64,000 nucleotides of DNA from Rhododendron vialii. Lineage: Eukaryota > Streptophyta > Magnoliopsida > Ericales > Ericaceae. Positions within the stretch are counted from its first letter, which is position 1. Every line of letters begins with the position of its first letter. The translations under genes and the position numbers were made by a program. Location of the stretch: contig NC_080560.1 of assembly GCF_030253575.1 (NCBI RefSeq), positions 43,229,001 to 43,293,000 on the forward strand. The letters run 5' to 3'. Positions 45,263-57,239 of this stretch are shown here, in pieces. The notes below the pieces were generated by a model. That model did no database searches. It saw nothing but the letters and a program-made list of their open reading frames with translations, and was not told where the DNA came from.

Positions 45263-47592
45263 GAATTTTTTTAAAAAAAAATTAAAGGGAAAGCTAAAAA
45301 AAAGCTGACAATTAGAAATAAGCTCAAAATTAGGACTTTTAGCCAATTAATTTTTTACATGGGTCATAAATAAAATATTTTAAACAAAATAAGCGACTCC
45401 GATAATTTTTTTGAGACCTGAGACAGATCCCAAAGCAATATGTACGCAAGGTATGTTCACCTTTAATTTATATGTACTCTCAGCAAAGCTGCAAAAGGCA
45501 CATAAAGAAAAATAAAATGTTTGTGTTCAAGGCCTGTACAAAATCAACTCTCTTTTGTTTTTTTCAAAATGAATTGGACCTAATTTATTTTGTTTGATTG
45601 AGTTATATTATGTACAATATACTCACAAATTTTAGTGAAGTTTCTTTTATTTTGGCTAGGTATGAACAATACTGACAGTATATATAAAAGAAAAATTAAA
45701 TTATATATTAAAGAATATAAAATTTTAATGTATTTTTAAAGCCCAGAAGATCCGCTTAAACCACTTCAACTATAGGTGAAGCGCCCACATACACATACAT
45801 GTATGTATATATATCTCCTCAGATAGACCATGCAAAATAGTGGCAGAGTTAAGATTTCAATTCGGAGGTGGCACCCAAAATACATATACTTAGTATCAAA
45901 ATAAGCACACGTGTTCCACGATTAATTATTCATTAATTATACCCAAAAGATTACCCATTTTCATTAGCTAATCATCCCCCCGCATACTTAATATTCAAAA
46001 ACTACACGTGTTCTAATTCGTACGTATTGGAGTACATCAAAAGTACATACTGTATTTTTTTTAAAGACTAATCATCCATCAACATACTTAATATGTGACA
46101 TCCAAGGTGTTTAATTATGCTAATCATACTTGTTTAAGTATAAGTTAATCATAGATATTAAATTATGTGATTTTAAGTGCTTACGTGTCATTTATGTGCT
46201 ATAAGATACAAACGAATTATGTTTAAATTATATGTCATGTATATGATTTATGTGTTATGAGTTAAATTTCCTAAGACAAAACATAGAGATTCATAAAACA
46301 AGGTTATGAGTCAATGTGAAAATATTTTTGGGTTCTTATTTGAAGAGAGTGTTATGTGAGGGTTCAATTGATAATTAAGCCACCCTTTTTCTAGATAAGT
46401 CCAGACCTAGGAGGAAGGAAAAAAATAACAGCCCCCACCCTCTCATTCCTTCCAACATCCTGTGTCTTTCATTCCTCTCAAGAAAAAAATCAAGAAGGCT
46501 CCCCATTTTCTACTTCTAGGGTTTTGGTTCTAGGGTTCAATCAAGTTTTTGGAGCACGATTCAATCTTAAATCCATCTCTCACACAAGTGTTTGAAGCTC
46601 TCTCAATCCATGGTTTAAACCTAAAAGAGGTAAATTTTTCTTGTAGTGAGTTTGAAAAGAAATCTGTCCAGAAATTTACTGGAATCTGTACCTTAAGCCA
46701 CGAATTTTTAGACCTAGTATATCTATCTTCAAAAATTATGAAATTTTTATGGGATGTTCCTCAGTGAGTCTACAATGTTGTGTAAAAATTTGGGATTAAT
46801 ATTCCTTAAAAAGAAGTCTACAAAAATCTCGCACTAGACTGCACTCTGTTTTTCTGCTACTGCTGAATCTCTGTTTTAGCCTTCGATTTTTGGTGTGTTT
46901 GACCTAGTTTCTCATCACGTTATTTTCTGAAATTTTTATGTGAGGTACCCATATGTGTCTAGTGTATTGTGTCCAAAAATTAGAGTAAAAATCAAAGAGA
47001 ATAATTTTAAACAATTCGTTTACTAAGCTGCGTTCTGTTTTTGACTGTGCTGAATTTTGCAGTTTCGTTCCTTGTTCTTCTAATTTGTAAGGGAAGTTAT
47101 TGGCCACGTAAATTCTCAAGAAAATTTGACACCATGTGCATATAAGTCCCCTTTATGCGTTAAAATTTTAGAGACCTAGTTCATTGTGGTTTATCCTCAA
47201 GAATTATTGGAGCGGATCATGATTAATTTGTCATTTTTTTTAGGGAATCATGCATGTGCATCATCTTACGAGTTCTTTGTGTAAATGATGAGTGTTCATA
47301 TACAATATGTAGGATTCGGTGAACAAGAGAAGGATATAAGGGACACAAGTTGATGTTTACTTGAAGTGCAAAGGAATGTGAGTAACCTCATACTTTGAAT
47401 TGGGAAATTTTATAAACTTTTCTTTTCTATGAAGTGTGACTTGATTTTCTAAGTTATGAAGTGATATGTCTAAGTGTTTTGAGTGCTATGTTATAATGAA
47501 AATGTTCATTAAAGTATTTCCTAAGATGTTCGAAGTATGTATGTTACAAGTTTTGTTTTACGAAGTATGTATGTCTTGCCCTTGCTTTACCG

Positions 47593-49605
47593 TATGTGCC
47601 CGCTGGTGGGTTCCATAATAGCCAGCATTATGTGTCACGACCCTAGCCCGCCCCTAAAGGCTCTAGTCACAACAAAGCGCTAGTGATTCAATCACTAAGG
47701 CCATTTCAAAGTTAAACATCTTATTAGCAAATGACTAAAAGGGACACAAGTACGAATAGCGGAAGCAAAACCCCATTTGATTTACATACGCCAAAATTAG
47801 AAGTCTTCACAAGCATCTCTACATTGCAAACCACCCAGAGCTGTGCATATTTACATACAAAAATGCTCACCAAAAACAACTCCCTATCTACAGGCCAACA
47901 TCTACTTAGCGCGACCAAAAGAAGAGTTGCAAGTCACCACTCTACGTCCCGTTGCCTGAAAGGTGGGAAAATTCATAAGCCAAAGCTCGTATGAATGATT
48001 AATGCGCAATTCACATGCTTTCCATGGACAATGATAAAACCATTTAAAATCGAATCACATTTCATAGCAACATAGCATAGTAATGCACATCCTCTAATCA
48101 TTTCATGTCTACCAGGCATCCCCGGTAGTGGATAAGTTAAAACGTCTTTCGTTATCCGATTTAATAGCCATGTCTTGCTAGCCTTTTAGCACGTGTCCCC
48201 TAGCAAACTGGGACGTGGGAGGATGCCATTAATAGATATAGAACATGTCCACTTTTCATTGATATGCCATGGAGTTCATATCAAAGTATAAAACATCATT
48301 GAAGCGAAAAACTTATAACAAACCATGTGTTTTGGGTATTAATCACTCACCTCGTAGCCACGTGTCACCCGAACCTCCTAAGACAATTAGGCAACAAAAC
48401 ATGATTAGAGAATGTCAAACAAGCCTATTTTAAATGAACATAAGGTCCTAGCCTAAGAATATGAAATTAGATAGCTAGCCTTAAAAAATTAGTCATAGAA
48501 TCTGCTGGTTCATAACCTTTAACCTAAAATCTGACTTTGCACAAGAATAAATAAGACACAATCTTCATGCATTTTTTTAGGTCTATGAGTCTAGTTTCAT
48601 AATCAGAAATCGGATCGCAATTTCATCGCCCGAGCTCAAAATTATAGCTGTTCCCGTAAAGTGCGATGATGCTGTCAGCACTGCAGATACCACAACAGCA
48701 GGTCGGTTAACGAATTTTAACTTCTTCCACATTGTGAATTAGGTTCTGAAAATTTTACACAGTAAAGTAGACACATATAGGCATCTTCAGTAAAAATATC
48801 AAAAAATATTAAGGTCGGAAAGATGGTGAGAAAAATTCCTCAAGAACAAGGCAGATTCAATTCCGTTGGAGCTCTAAATAGCCTACCCACAAGCTATACG
48901 AATTTCTGAGGTAAAACCCTAAAATTCACATCAAAACCAACTCTAGAACTTCACAAAACATACTTAAACATGTAGATACAGTAGAGCTATTCTAGAAACA
49001 TCAAATTCATGGATCAAAGTAAGATGTAAACATGAAATTCAAGGAATTCAATTAGGGTTCTTGAACTTCTTCAGGAGTTCTACCTAATTTAACTTGTGAT
49101 TAAACTAAGACCCATAAAATTCATCACTTAGACATGGAATTCAAATACCCTAACATGTGATCAAGGAGGAGAAGCATAAATTACCAAGTCAAGTCTTCAA
49201 TTCAAAGCCAACAGGTTTTTCCCTAATTTTCCCCTTCTTCTTCTCTTCACCGCTTCTCTTTCTCTCTCTGTCTCTTTACGTGTTTTTGATAAGAATAAGG
49301 GAAGACCGTAGTTTTGTTTTGCTAGGCTTAGAAAAATTATTAAGTGTGTGTGTGCCATATGCCAACTTATGCTCCAATTTCTTTTAGCTAGCAAATTAAA
49401 CCCAATAACTCACATATTAATCCTAAAACAAATCACATAATTAACTTAAAACATAATTAAAGATTAGGGGTATTACATTATGTGCCTTTTTGGAGGGTTC
49501 TATAATATCCAATATGTGCCTTCCTGGAGGGTTCTATAATATCCAGGTATGTGCCCTTGCCGATGGGTACCAATAATCGGCCGGGATCCCGATATGTGTC
49601 AAGTA
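47593..49605. repeat. Minisatellite in the outer LTR (TATGTGCC units)
   Basis: About four copies of a 33-36 bp unit, TATGTGCC...GGGTTC(C/T)ATAATA(G/T)CCAG, lie on both sides of the inner LTR: one at 47593-47632, the rest at 49479-49605. The inner LTR landed inside this array. Confidence 0.75.
47633..49477 (+). mobile_element. Inner solo LTR nested in the outer one
   Basis: Begins TGTCACGACCCTAGCCCGCC and ends GGGTATTACA, flanked by TTATG at 47628-47632 and 49478-49482. 1,845 bp with no retroviral-type coding. It belongs to a related LTR family, but in the opposite orientation to its host LTR. Confidence 0.88.
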
Positions 49606-50449
49606 TGTATGTGTGTGATAAGTTTAACGGTATTAGCTATGTAAATGTGTTTGAGTACCTTATGCTTTCATGTAAGATATCTTTTGTATTTCTTTTAAAT
49701 GTTCGTAACTAGTGCGCTATATATGTATTGAATATTCAAAATCCAAATTAGAGTATGGGTTTTACTCACTGAGCTTTCAGCTGACGGTTTAATTACCAAT
49801 TTCAGGTGATGAAGTACAATAGCTTATAGGTGCAATGTTTTGTGCAAGTTTGGGCTTCATGGAATCGTTTTGCATATAGAATGGAAGTAGAAAGAAGACT
49901 TGTATTTTTGGACGTGTTTGTACTTGTTTCCCTTATGATCAAGGGTGTATATATTTTTGCAAAGTGATGTACATAAGTTATGTATGTTATGGATGTTCAT
50001 GCTAATGTAATTATGATATCATGAAAATTATCAATGTATGGATGCTCTAGACCAAATGGGTTGTGCTCATTTTGCTTAAACTTGTTTATGGTTACTTTGA
50101 TTAATAGACCCCACAAATTTAAGTGAAGTTTTCTTAATTGCTTCCGCAAATGTTCAATTTTTTTATTTAGAGCACTTTATTCTGAGCCCATTTGGTTATG
50201 TAAGAAGGCCTTGTTGGCCGGTCACGGGCCGTGATTGCCTTATAAGGGGTCTAGAGATAGCGGGTCGTGACATAATATGCATGTATACCCAAAAAAATAC
50301 ACGTATTTTATAAAATAATGTTATTTAATTTTGTCAGACCCGAGGTGACCCTTGCCACTCCCCACTTATTGAATTAGGCGCCCCTACATGCAAAGCCTAC
50401 TGATCTTCAACCTTCAATTATCCATTCAAAGATTTTGTTCTCTCTGCGC

Positions 50450-50500
50450 CCTCTTTTTTTTTTTTTGGTTGGTAAAAGACGATTCATTAAAAGAAATACT
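50450..50500. mobile_element. Short LINE-tail-like insertion in unit A
   Basis: A T run then GGTTGGTAAAAGACGATTCA and TTAAAAG sits between 'TGCGCCCTCT' and later 'CGCGCCCTCTCTTCC'. The sister copy at about 60555 reads straight through TGCGCCCTCTCTTCC. An extra stretch (to about 50635) is present only in unit A. Confidence 0.5.
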
Positions 50501-51204
50501 TCAGCGTTTACAATTCTAGGGTATGCAACCCCAATCAAATCTACATACAATAAAGTAGCAATACAACTAGGAGAATAAGGGTATATGCATGTGGAAATCT
50601 CCTACCGATACCGGAGCGTCATTGCCAACGCGTCTTCGCGCCCTCTCTTCCACTACTAGAAGAGCAAACCATTGTTTCGTTCCATATGCAATTGCTCTTG
50701 CACTGCATGTGACTTCCATGTCAACGGTAACTCTATTGGGTATTTTTGAGGCACCGTAAGCATATGCCTCAATCCCTGTAAAATTACGTGAATGTGTGGT
50801 TTTTTTGGAGAAATTAGAGCTACCACATTGATCGAGGTTCTCCAAAATCATTGAATAATTACTCCATATAAAGGATACGAATTACGAAATGGACGAGCAA
50901 TTAATACAAGAAAAACAAAACTAAGCCATGGTCTTATTTTTCGAACATTTTTTATTACAGAGATGACCTACATGGCCAACATGGTTTACATTCATCCACC
51001 ACGCAGACTAAACAAACCACACATACAACTGAGTACACTTCCTCTTATTTCATGCATGAAACTCAAACACTACATAGAGTTACACACTTTTTGGCAAATT
51101 AACGTACGCAGTACAACCTTATTGCTACAACCACACCATTTTCCACATATGATCCATTTTCACCAAAAGAGCTAGCTAGCTAGCTAGTGCCGTTGCGGTG
51201 GTGA

Positions 51205-51540
51205 TCATGGTGGGTCATTTTGGGCTCCGTAATAGTGGTGGCTACTTGAAGTACTACTGGACGGATCATCAAATATTCCAAGGATGCCAAATTTTCCATC
51301 GGTATTCTTGTTCTGATTGCCTTCTGCGCTAGTTTTACTTTCACCACTCTCGAAGGCACCTTTGTGTCCATTTATAAGACTACCCTTTTGATCATTCGCG
51401 CCTAAGTTATCCTTTCGCCCAAGATTTGCATCGCTTAGCAGCCGGCGGTTAACCAAGGTAACCGTCTCCCCATTTACTTCTGAAGCTCCCATGATGAACA
51501 CAAATGCTATGCCAATTATTAGCAAGATCTTCATGATCAT
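51205..51540 (-). CDS. Putative small secreted peptide precursor, copy A
   Basis: 111-aa single-exon ORF. The start MIMKILLIIGIAFVFIMGAS forms a clear signal peptide, with likely cleavage after EVNG (about residue 24). The mature part is hydrophilic (LLSDANLGRKDNLG; GAFESGESKTSAEGN) and ends in FDDPSSSTSSSHHYYGAQND plus PP. There are no cysteines in the mature region, so it is not a defensin or LTP. The frame has a homologue in the tandem copy at 61101-61409 that has decayed, and the short C-terminus of a third copy is at 60108. No named peptide-hormone family is recognised; the Ser/His/Tyr-rich C-terminus suggests a processed signalling peptide, which is only inference. A TATA box lies about 290 bp upstream. 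The start could instead be the second Met at 51534, which copy B also has. Confidence 0.75.
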   Translation of the reverse strand: MIMKILLIIGIAFVFIMGASEVNGETVTLVNRRLLSDANLGRKDNLGANDQKGSLINGHKGAFESGESKTSAEGNQNKNTDGKFGILGIFDDPSSSTSSSHHYYGAQNDPP

Positions 51541-51830
51541 TCAATCCCTGTAAATAACCCTGAAAAAATCGAAAGTTCATAATTTGAAGTAAGTGTACGC
51601 TAGCTAATTTAATTGTTTCTCCTAAGACAACTAAAGAGCTAATTAATAAGACTACCCTTTTGATCGTTCAAACCTATGAGATTAATAAAAAAATTTGCTG
51701 ATAAAAAAAATAATGGAAAAAAATAAGGAGAGAGAGAAAAACAAAAAAAGGATCACAAGTGAGCGAAAATTGGGGCTGCAGGAGTTACCACTGATGTTCT
51801 TACTTCAGCGAAAGGATTCTAAGGGTGGTG

Positions 51831-51839
51831 ATATATATA
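51831..51839 (-). promoter_or_regulatory. TATA box of the peptide gene, copy A
   Basis: CCTATATATATC on the gene strand, about 290 bp before the start codon, implies a leader of about 260 nt. The flanking bases are conserved in copy B, where this site has become an AT microsatellite. Confidence 0.6.
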
Positions 51840-52211
51840 GGTGAGTTTTTGTTACCGTATTACTTTTTATCTTATTTTGTATGTCAAGCAGTAGAAGAAT
51901 TGCATTCATATGTATCATGCAAATTATAATGGAATGCTACATTAATTATGTTAGAGTCCACATTAATAAAATTAAGTCCAATATATAGACAATAGCCTAA
52001 TTAAGAAATGGTCTCATATATACTGCATGTGGAGAAGAAATTAATACACAATAAGACAAAAAATTCTATAAAGAAGAAATACCAATTAAACAACTTTTCA
52101 CTAGATTTGACCCATTAACGTCTCAGTTGAGGTTGTGCAAGAGTGGTCATTGTTACTGTATTTCCATCTTAGAATTTTGAGAGGTTACGATAAACTCAGA
52201 AGCACTAGAAG

Positions 52212-52259
52212 AAAAAAACACTCAAAAAAATTTTTTTTGATCAGCGAAAAAATCGCTCA
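52212..52259. mobile_element. Micro-retroinsertion shared by units A and B (A copy)
   Basis: AAAAAAACACTCA and AAAAAATCGCTCA flank a T run with GATCAGCGA. The same insertion is at 62107-62154 in unit B, so it predates the duplication. Confidence 0.65.
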
Positions 52260-52482
52260 TTGGGGAGGGATGTACAATGTGTTAGAACGTTCGAGATGAG
52301 TGTCGTCGCCACCAAAGGAGGAGTAATGATGATTAGCATTGATAATTGAAGGATTATTAGAGCTGACTTTTCTTAATTGAAGGGATAAATTCCGATTATG
52401 TTTCCATGTTAGGGTTCAATAATGGGTGGCACAGCCAATATATTTTGAATACAGTCATCTTCACTAGCTAGCTACATTAGAC

Positions 52483-52506
52483 ATATATATATATATATAT
52501 ATATAT
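52483..52506. repeat. (AT)n microsatellite, unit A
   Basis: 12 AT units. The corresponding site in unit B (about 62378) has only five. Confidence 0.9.
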
Positions 52507-53120
52507 TGTGAGCTCATAACTCATGGAATTATATACTTGGTGAGATGAAACAATTTCGTACTGTAAAAGTAATTGATTCTACTTATTGATGAGATGTACT
52601 ACTTAATCTGCTGGTAATTAATGGCTGACACTGCACACCAGTAGATTGTGGAGGAGAATCTGTACTTTGGTTTATCGCATGCAAATTGATAGTCTATAGT
52701 TGGGCTATATATACACTAGCTAGTCGTGTTGAGCCGAGTAATAAGTTGTTAACTTCATTTCAAAACTTAACAGATTTAATTATAAATGGACTCAAATATG
52801 ATTAGTACATGTAACATAATATTCTTGAACGAATTTCAAACATTGAGTCGGGCGCAATTGGCCATTTGGTTCATTGAACAACCTTACTGATTTGTGGTTG
52901 GATTTTTTTGTTCCTTTTTAGTAGATATCTTTCTGCGATACTTCAATTAGGAAGGAAAGAGAAGGGGAGAGCTGTAATATGAAACAAGAAGATTTGAACC
53001 ATAACATCACGTTCAATAAGAATACTGTGCTTTAATACAAACTACAAATTAAGTGAGATTCAATTTCGCCTTGGAATTAATACCATCTTCTAAGAACGTA
53101 GGTGAAAAAAATGAGTATTT

Positions 53121-53181
53121 AGTATTAATTCGATCATCAGTTTTTTTTATAAGTAAATGGGGCGACATTCGATCATCAGTT
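53121..53181. mobile_element. Micro-retroinsertion with 15-bp target duplication (unit A)
   Basis: ATTCGATCATCAGTT occurs before and after a T run plus ATAAGTAAATGGGGCGAC. The same event is present in unit B at 63024-63140, where a second insert with TTAGCTGATC and an A run has been added. Confidence 0.65.
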
Positions 53182-53897
53182 ATCAAGACTAAATGATTTG
53201 TTCTTCCTTTTCAGGATCTGAGTTTTGACCCAAGGACAAACCACCTTAGCGTTCAGATTGTGCCGTTCTATACCGCCTTATACCATGTTGTGTCATGCCA
53301 TAACATTTTAAGGGGTATAATCGTAAGGTTGAAACTTAAAGGGATTGACGGAACAGCACCATGAGAAGTGGAGTATGCGATTAATTTTTTGACCATCCCT
53401 AACACACGAAGCACTCGACGAGTGCCCATGCATGTATGTCCAAGGCACAACGATGCAACCAGCTTTCCGTCGCGATAGGAACGTTTAACTAGTTGGCCAG
53501 ATATTTATGGTTTTATGTGTTTATTTTATTTGTGATTCAGACTAGTAGAATATTATCACGCTTAATTTGCATTTGGTTGCATTCTTTTGGACCCCAAAGT
53601 GAGTAGTTTTGCTTGTTAAGATAACCCCATATGAATTTTTCTATCTTAAAAATAAATCCCTTAAAACACAAGCAAACACAGCCATTTGTTGTCTCTCCCC
53701 TAATAGAAGAGTGAACCATTGTTTTGGAGTAATCATTCCATGCCCCTAGGGCATCACATGGCGATGCTCCAAATTCTTCTTTACTATAAATTTGTGTAGA
53801 CTCCGCACATATGTGGAAGAGGAAGAGTTTGGACCATCAGACATTGAATAATTTTTCATTGTTTTTATTTTATTTTATTTGGATAGGCAACAAGATT

Positions 53898-54875
53898 CAC
53901 TACAAGAAAAAGTATGTTTAGTGACGAAAAAGTGGCGACAAAATTTAATTTCATCGCTAAATGAGTATAGTTGGCGACGAAAAAATAAATTCATCATTGT
54001 TTTGACAACTTCCGCGATGAAATTATTTCGTCACCAATTATAACTATTTAGCAACGAAAAAGATATTTTTGTCACCAAAGGCACCTATTTGGCGACGAAA
54101 TAAAATTTTCGTCTCTAAAAGAGTAAAAAAGGAGACAAAATTATTTTTTGTCGCCAAAGATAACTATTTGGTGACGAAAAAAAGATTTTGTCGCCAAATG
54201 AACCAATTTGGCGACGAAAAATATTTTCGTCTTCTTTTTACATTTTCAGTGACGAAAAATTTATCCTTTGATAACGAAATTTATGAATTACGCTTTGTCA
54301 CCAAATATATTTTGGGCATAACTTTTTACTCAGAACTCCGATTGAGATAATTTAAATTGGGTTTGAACAATAACATAAAGAGCTACGACTTTAATGTTTA
54401 TCAAAATTGCTAATTTTAATATTTAATGGTTCAAAATGCCGTTCAAAATATATTTTAATGTTAAATGTATGTGTTATATATTGGATATTTCAAACATATG
54501 TTGAAAAGTATGTGTGGTGTAGTTGATTAAAACTTGCGTGCAAAACCTAGGAGACTTGGGTTCGAAACCCAGTAGGAGCAAGAAAGTGAAATTTTTTTCA
54601 CATATAAGAATGTCTTTTGTGACGAAAAATTTCGTCATTGATGGGTCACCTTTGACGAGCCAAAGGGAATAATTTGTGACGAAATTTTTTGTCGTACGAA
54701 ATTTTTCGTCACGGAAAGGCACTATAGGTGACGAAAAATAGATTTCGTCACCAGGTAGGAATCCTCAACAATCTTTAGTTGACAAATTTTTTTCATCACT
54801 TATATTATTTGTGACGAAAAACATATAATTTGTGACGATTTTCATTCGTCACCCAGTGCAATTTTTCTTGTAATG
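53898..54875. mobile_element. Non-autonomous CACTA element
   Basis: Starts CACTACAAGAAAAA and ends TTTTTCTTGTAATG (inverse CATTACAAGAAAAA), flanked by the 3-bp duplication ATT (53895-53897 and 54876-54878). 978 bp. The subterminal regions are dense with GTGACGAAA/TTTCGTCAC words, typical of transposase-binding repeats in CACTA elements. There is no transposase. It contains a tRNA-like segment. Confidence 0.93.
54512..54580 (+). repeat. tRNA-like segment inside the CACTA element
   Basis: An A-box-like GTGTGGTGTAGTTGATTA at about 54511 and a perfect B box GGTTCGAAACC at 54559-54569, with spacing like a tRNA gene. No acceptor stem pairing is visible, so it is not called as a functional tRNA. 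Confidence 0.5.
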
Positions 54876-54879
54876 ATTT

Positions 54880-55600
54880 TATAAAAAACTCAACAAAAGG
54901 TACATCGAGAAAATACCTAATACAGACCAATGAGAGAGATGTACTGTATAGGCACGAGGGAAAACAAGAAATAGAAAAGAAGATTACATTCAATAGAAAT
55001 TGAATGTTTTCCAACAGAGAGACTAAACCATCAGTCTCATTAGAATGAACTTAGCAGAAGGATCTTTCATAAGAATTTGGTAAAGCTCATCTCGATCATC
55101 CAGCACATTTCCAACAGCACCAAATGCCGCAGAAGCAATCCCATTATATCATGAAATCCCACCAAACTAGTTTACAGCATACATCATCAAATGCTGTAGA
55201 AGTAGATCAGCTCATTATTCAGCCATGACCAAAAGCAATATGAGCATCAACAGTTGGACCAAAAAACTAGTTCAGAACTGCAATGACCCAGCTATCTCTT
55301 AGCCCTCCTCAGAGTTGGGAGAGTTGAAAAGAGATAAAACATGCAAGTTCAGAACGGCAAGACCCAGCTATCTCTTAGCCCTCCTCACATGCAGTTGGGA
55401 GTTGAAAAGAGATAATGGTACACACCACGAACAACAGCCCCATCACATCTCAGGCTTCACCACGAGAAAATTCAGCATTATATCAGCAAAAATCCCTTTC
55501 TCATTCTGATCAGGTCCATTAGTAGCAGATTCTAACATTAGTTGAGATAGAAAAAAGCCTACTCAGAATATCATCCATAACCCATCAAATAATAATTTTT
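54880..55600. other. Unassigned sequence between units A and C, with an 80-bp tandem duplication
   Basis: 55270-55420 holds two copies of a unit containing CCCAGCTATCTCTTAGCCCT and GTTGAAAAGAGATAA. The flanking GGTACATCGAGAAAATACC and TTTATAAAAAACTC resemble LINE 3' sequence, but no protein similarity is seen. Confidence 0.4.
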
Positions 55601-55812
55601 CATTGTTTTGGGACGTCATATATATCCCATTGTTTGCACATGACTCCCTTGTCAAGGGAAAACATAACGGGTAGTCCCGTGGCACCCCAACGTTGTGTCT
55701 CAATTCACAACTACATGAACTTGTGATTGTACTGAGGAAATAGAGCACCACGTCGAAGTTCTCCAAAATCGTTGAATAATTACTCCTTGTAAAGGATTAT
55801 ATAACAAGGAAG

Positions 55813-55813
<1 letters not shown>

Positions 55814-55846
<33 letters not shown>
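55814..55846. repeat. (CT)n microsatellite, unit C
   Basis: About 16 CT units. Unit D has a similar tract at 63808. Confidence 0.95.
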
Positions 55847-55847
<1 letters not shown>

Positions 55848-56152
55848 GTGTATACACACTAGACCTTCTCTCTCTAAACTTGGACACTCTTAGTTAGGAT
55901 TTATTATGAATGAAGTTTTTCTTCACCGACAAACCAAAAAAAAAGATATATAACAAGATCACACAACAAAAGCAAACCTAAGCCATGGTTTTATTTTTGC
56001 AACAAAGCTATAAACACATTACCTAGTTTTTTTTTTTTTTGCTTGGCAAAACGAAACTTTTTATTAAACTGGAAATGGTACATCGATAAGGGAATCAAAT
56101 GTACAAAAGATCTATCCGACCAAAGTTGGATAAAACACCTCACATACTCGCT

Positions 56153-57220
56153 CTACACCTTCACTTTTCGAATTCCATCCAAATAACCTTTGAAATCCTC
56201 CACCGTATAAACTTTAATGTCAAACCTAGCTTTCATCCACATGGCTACTCTAGTTTTGACTAAATCCGCCACTTCCGAAGCCTGGGTTGTTGCTCCGTTG
56301 AAGATATAGTCATTTCTCATTAGCCAGATGGACCAAAGTATTGCAAAAAAATAGACTTCCCATAAATGTTTCTCCAAGTTACGAAACCAATTTCCAAACC
56401 ACCAAAGTGCTAACTTTGCTATTGAGGATGGACATGCTCACTGGAGATTCCACCAATCCAAAATTCTTGACAATCCTGCCCATGCAAATCGACAGTGAAG
56501 GAGTAGATGTTGAGGAGTTTCCACATATAGAGCACACAAGGGACACATTGCCAATTGAATCTCGGAGATTACATTTCTATCGAGAAGTACCGACCTTGTT
56601 GCAACTCTATCCTGAACAGCCATCCATGAGAAAATTTCCACTTTAGGGGAGCTCAAGTTCCTCCACAACGAACCCAATAGAGTATTTTGTGACTGTGTCT
56701 GGGATTCCCACTGCCTATAAACCGATTTCACAGAAAAAGTTTTATCTGCTGTCCAAATCCACTGTAAGGAGTCTTGTTTTGAAGGTTCCAATGTCACACC
56801 GTTCAGCCTTTGTTTTAATTCCACGTACTGCTGATTCTCTCGGACACGTAGCGTTCCTCTGAACTGCAAGTTCCAGTAATCACTGCCCCTTCCTACACAT
56901 ATATCACTCAGAACCGTATCCTGTTGAGTGGACCGTCGATATAGCCTTGAAAATTCCTCTCTAAGCATAGGAGTACCCAGCCAAGAATGTTTCCAGAATA
57001 ATGTATCTTGACCTGAGTTTACATGCACCTTGAAGCCCTCTCGAAGAGAAAAACCAATGGGCCTAATCAGAATTTCCCATTGAACAAATGTCCCTCCATA
57101 CATTCGAAACCGAACTTGAACTTGGGCTTGAGGTTTCGCTTGGGCTTTATTGGGAGCTAATACCTCCAGGTGGGCCAAGAGGCCTAAAACAGAATCTTGA
57201 ACCACTGACTCCTCCACCAA
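56153..57220 (-). pseudogene. LINE ORF2 C-terminal part (RT zinc-binding domain)
   Basis: Two adjacent frames. 57220-56438 contains GQDTLFWKHSWLGTPMLREE, then FSVKSVYRQW, LWRNLSSPKVEIFSWMAVQD and the zinc-binding CPLCALYVETPQHLLLHC. 56377-56153 contains LWSIWLMRNDYIFNG. These match the zf-RVT and tail regions of plant L1 reverse transcriptases. A frame break lies near 56440-56380. The catalytic YADD region is absent. Confidence 0.88.
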
Positions 57221-57239
57221 GGATTCGAAAGAGAGATGT

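Larger units (their letters stand above)
46094..50272 (-). mobile_element. Outer solo LTR (Ty3/gypsy-like), split by another LTR
   Basis: On the minus strand it begins TGTCACGACCCGCTATC and ends GGATGTCACA, with TAATA duplicated at 46089-46093 and 50273-50277. Without the inner insertion it is about 2.3 kb. No gag or pol coding and no second LTR, so it is called a solo LTR. The terminal words resemble Tekay/Del chromovirus LTRs (family from memory). The tandem copy at about 60400 lacks it and preserves the empty site. Confidence 0.85.
45865..53740. repeat. Segmental duplication, unit A (interrupted by solo LTRs)
   Basis: Sequence starting AAAATACATATACTTAGTAT at about 45868 and resuming after 50272 is repeated colinearly at 60185-63660. 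The shared part includes the peptide gene, its upstream region and the tail up to about 53700. High similarity with scattered small indels is visible by eye throughout. Confidence 0.93.

Noticed and set aside
49157-49394. Small frames within the inner solo LTR
   Set aside because: They lie in the LTR and show no gag/pol similarity.
51548-51803. Leader intron in the peptide gene (GTAAGA donor, TTTACAG acceptor)
   Set aside because: The donor would lie almost at the inferred transcript start and is not conserved in copy B. A second donor (GGTAACT) is possible but unproven.
54512-54580. Functional tRNA gene inside the CACTA element
   Set aside because: Good B box but no convincing cloverleaf; treated as tRNA-like.
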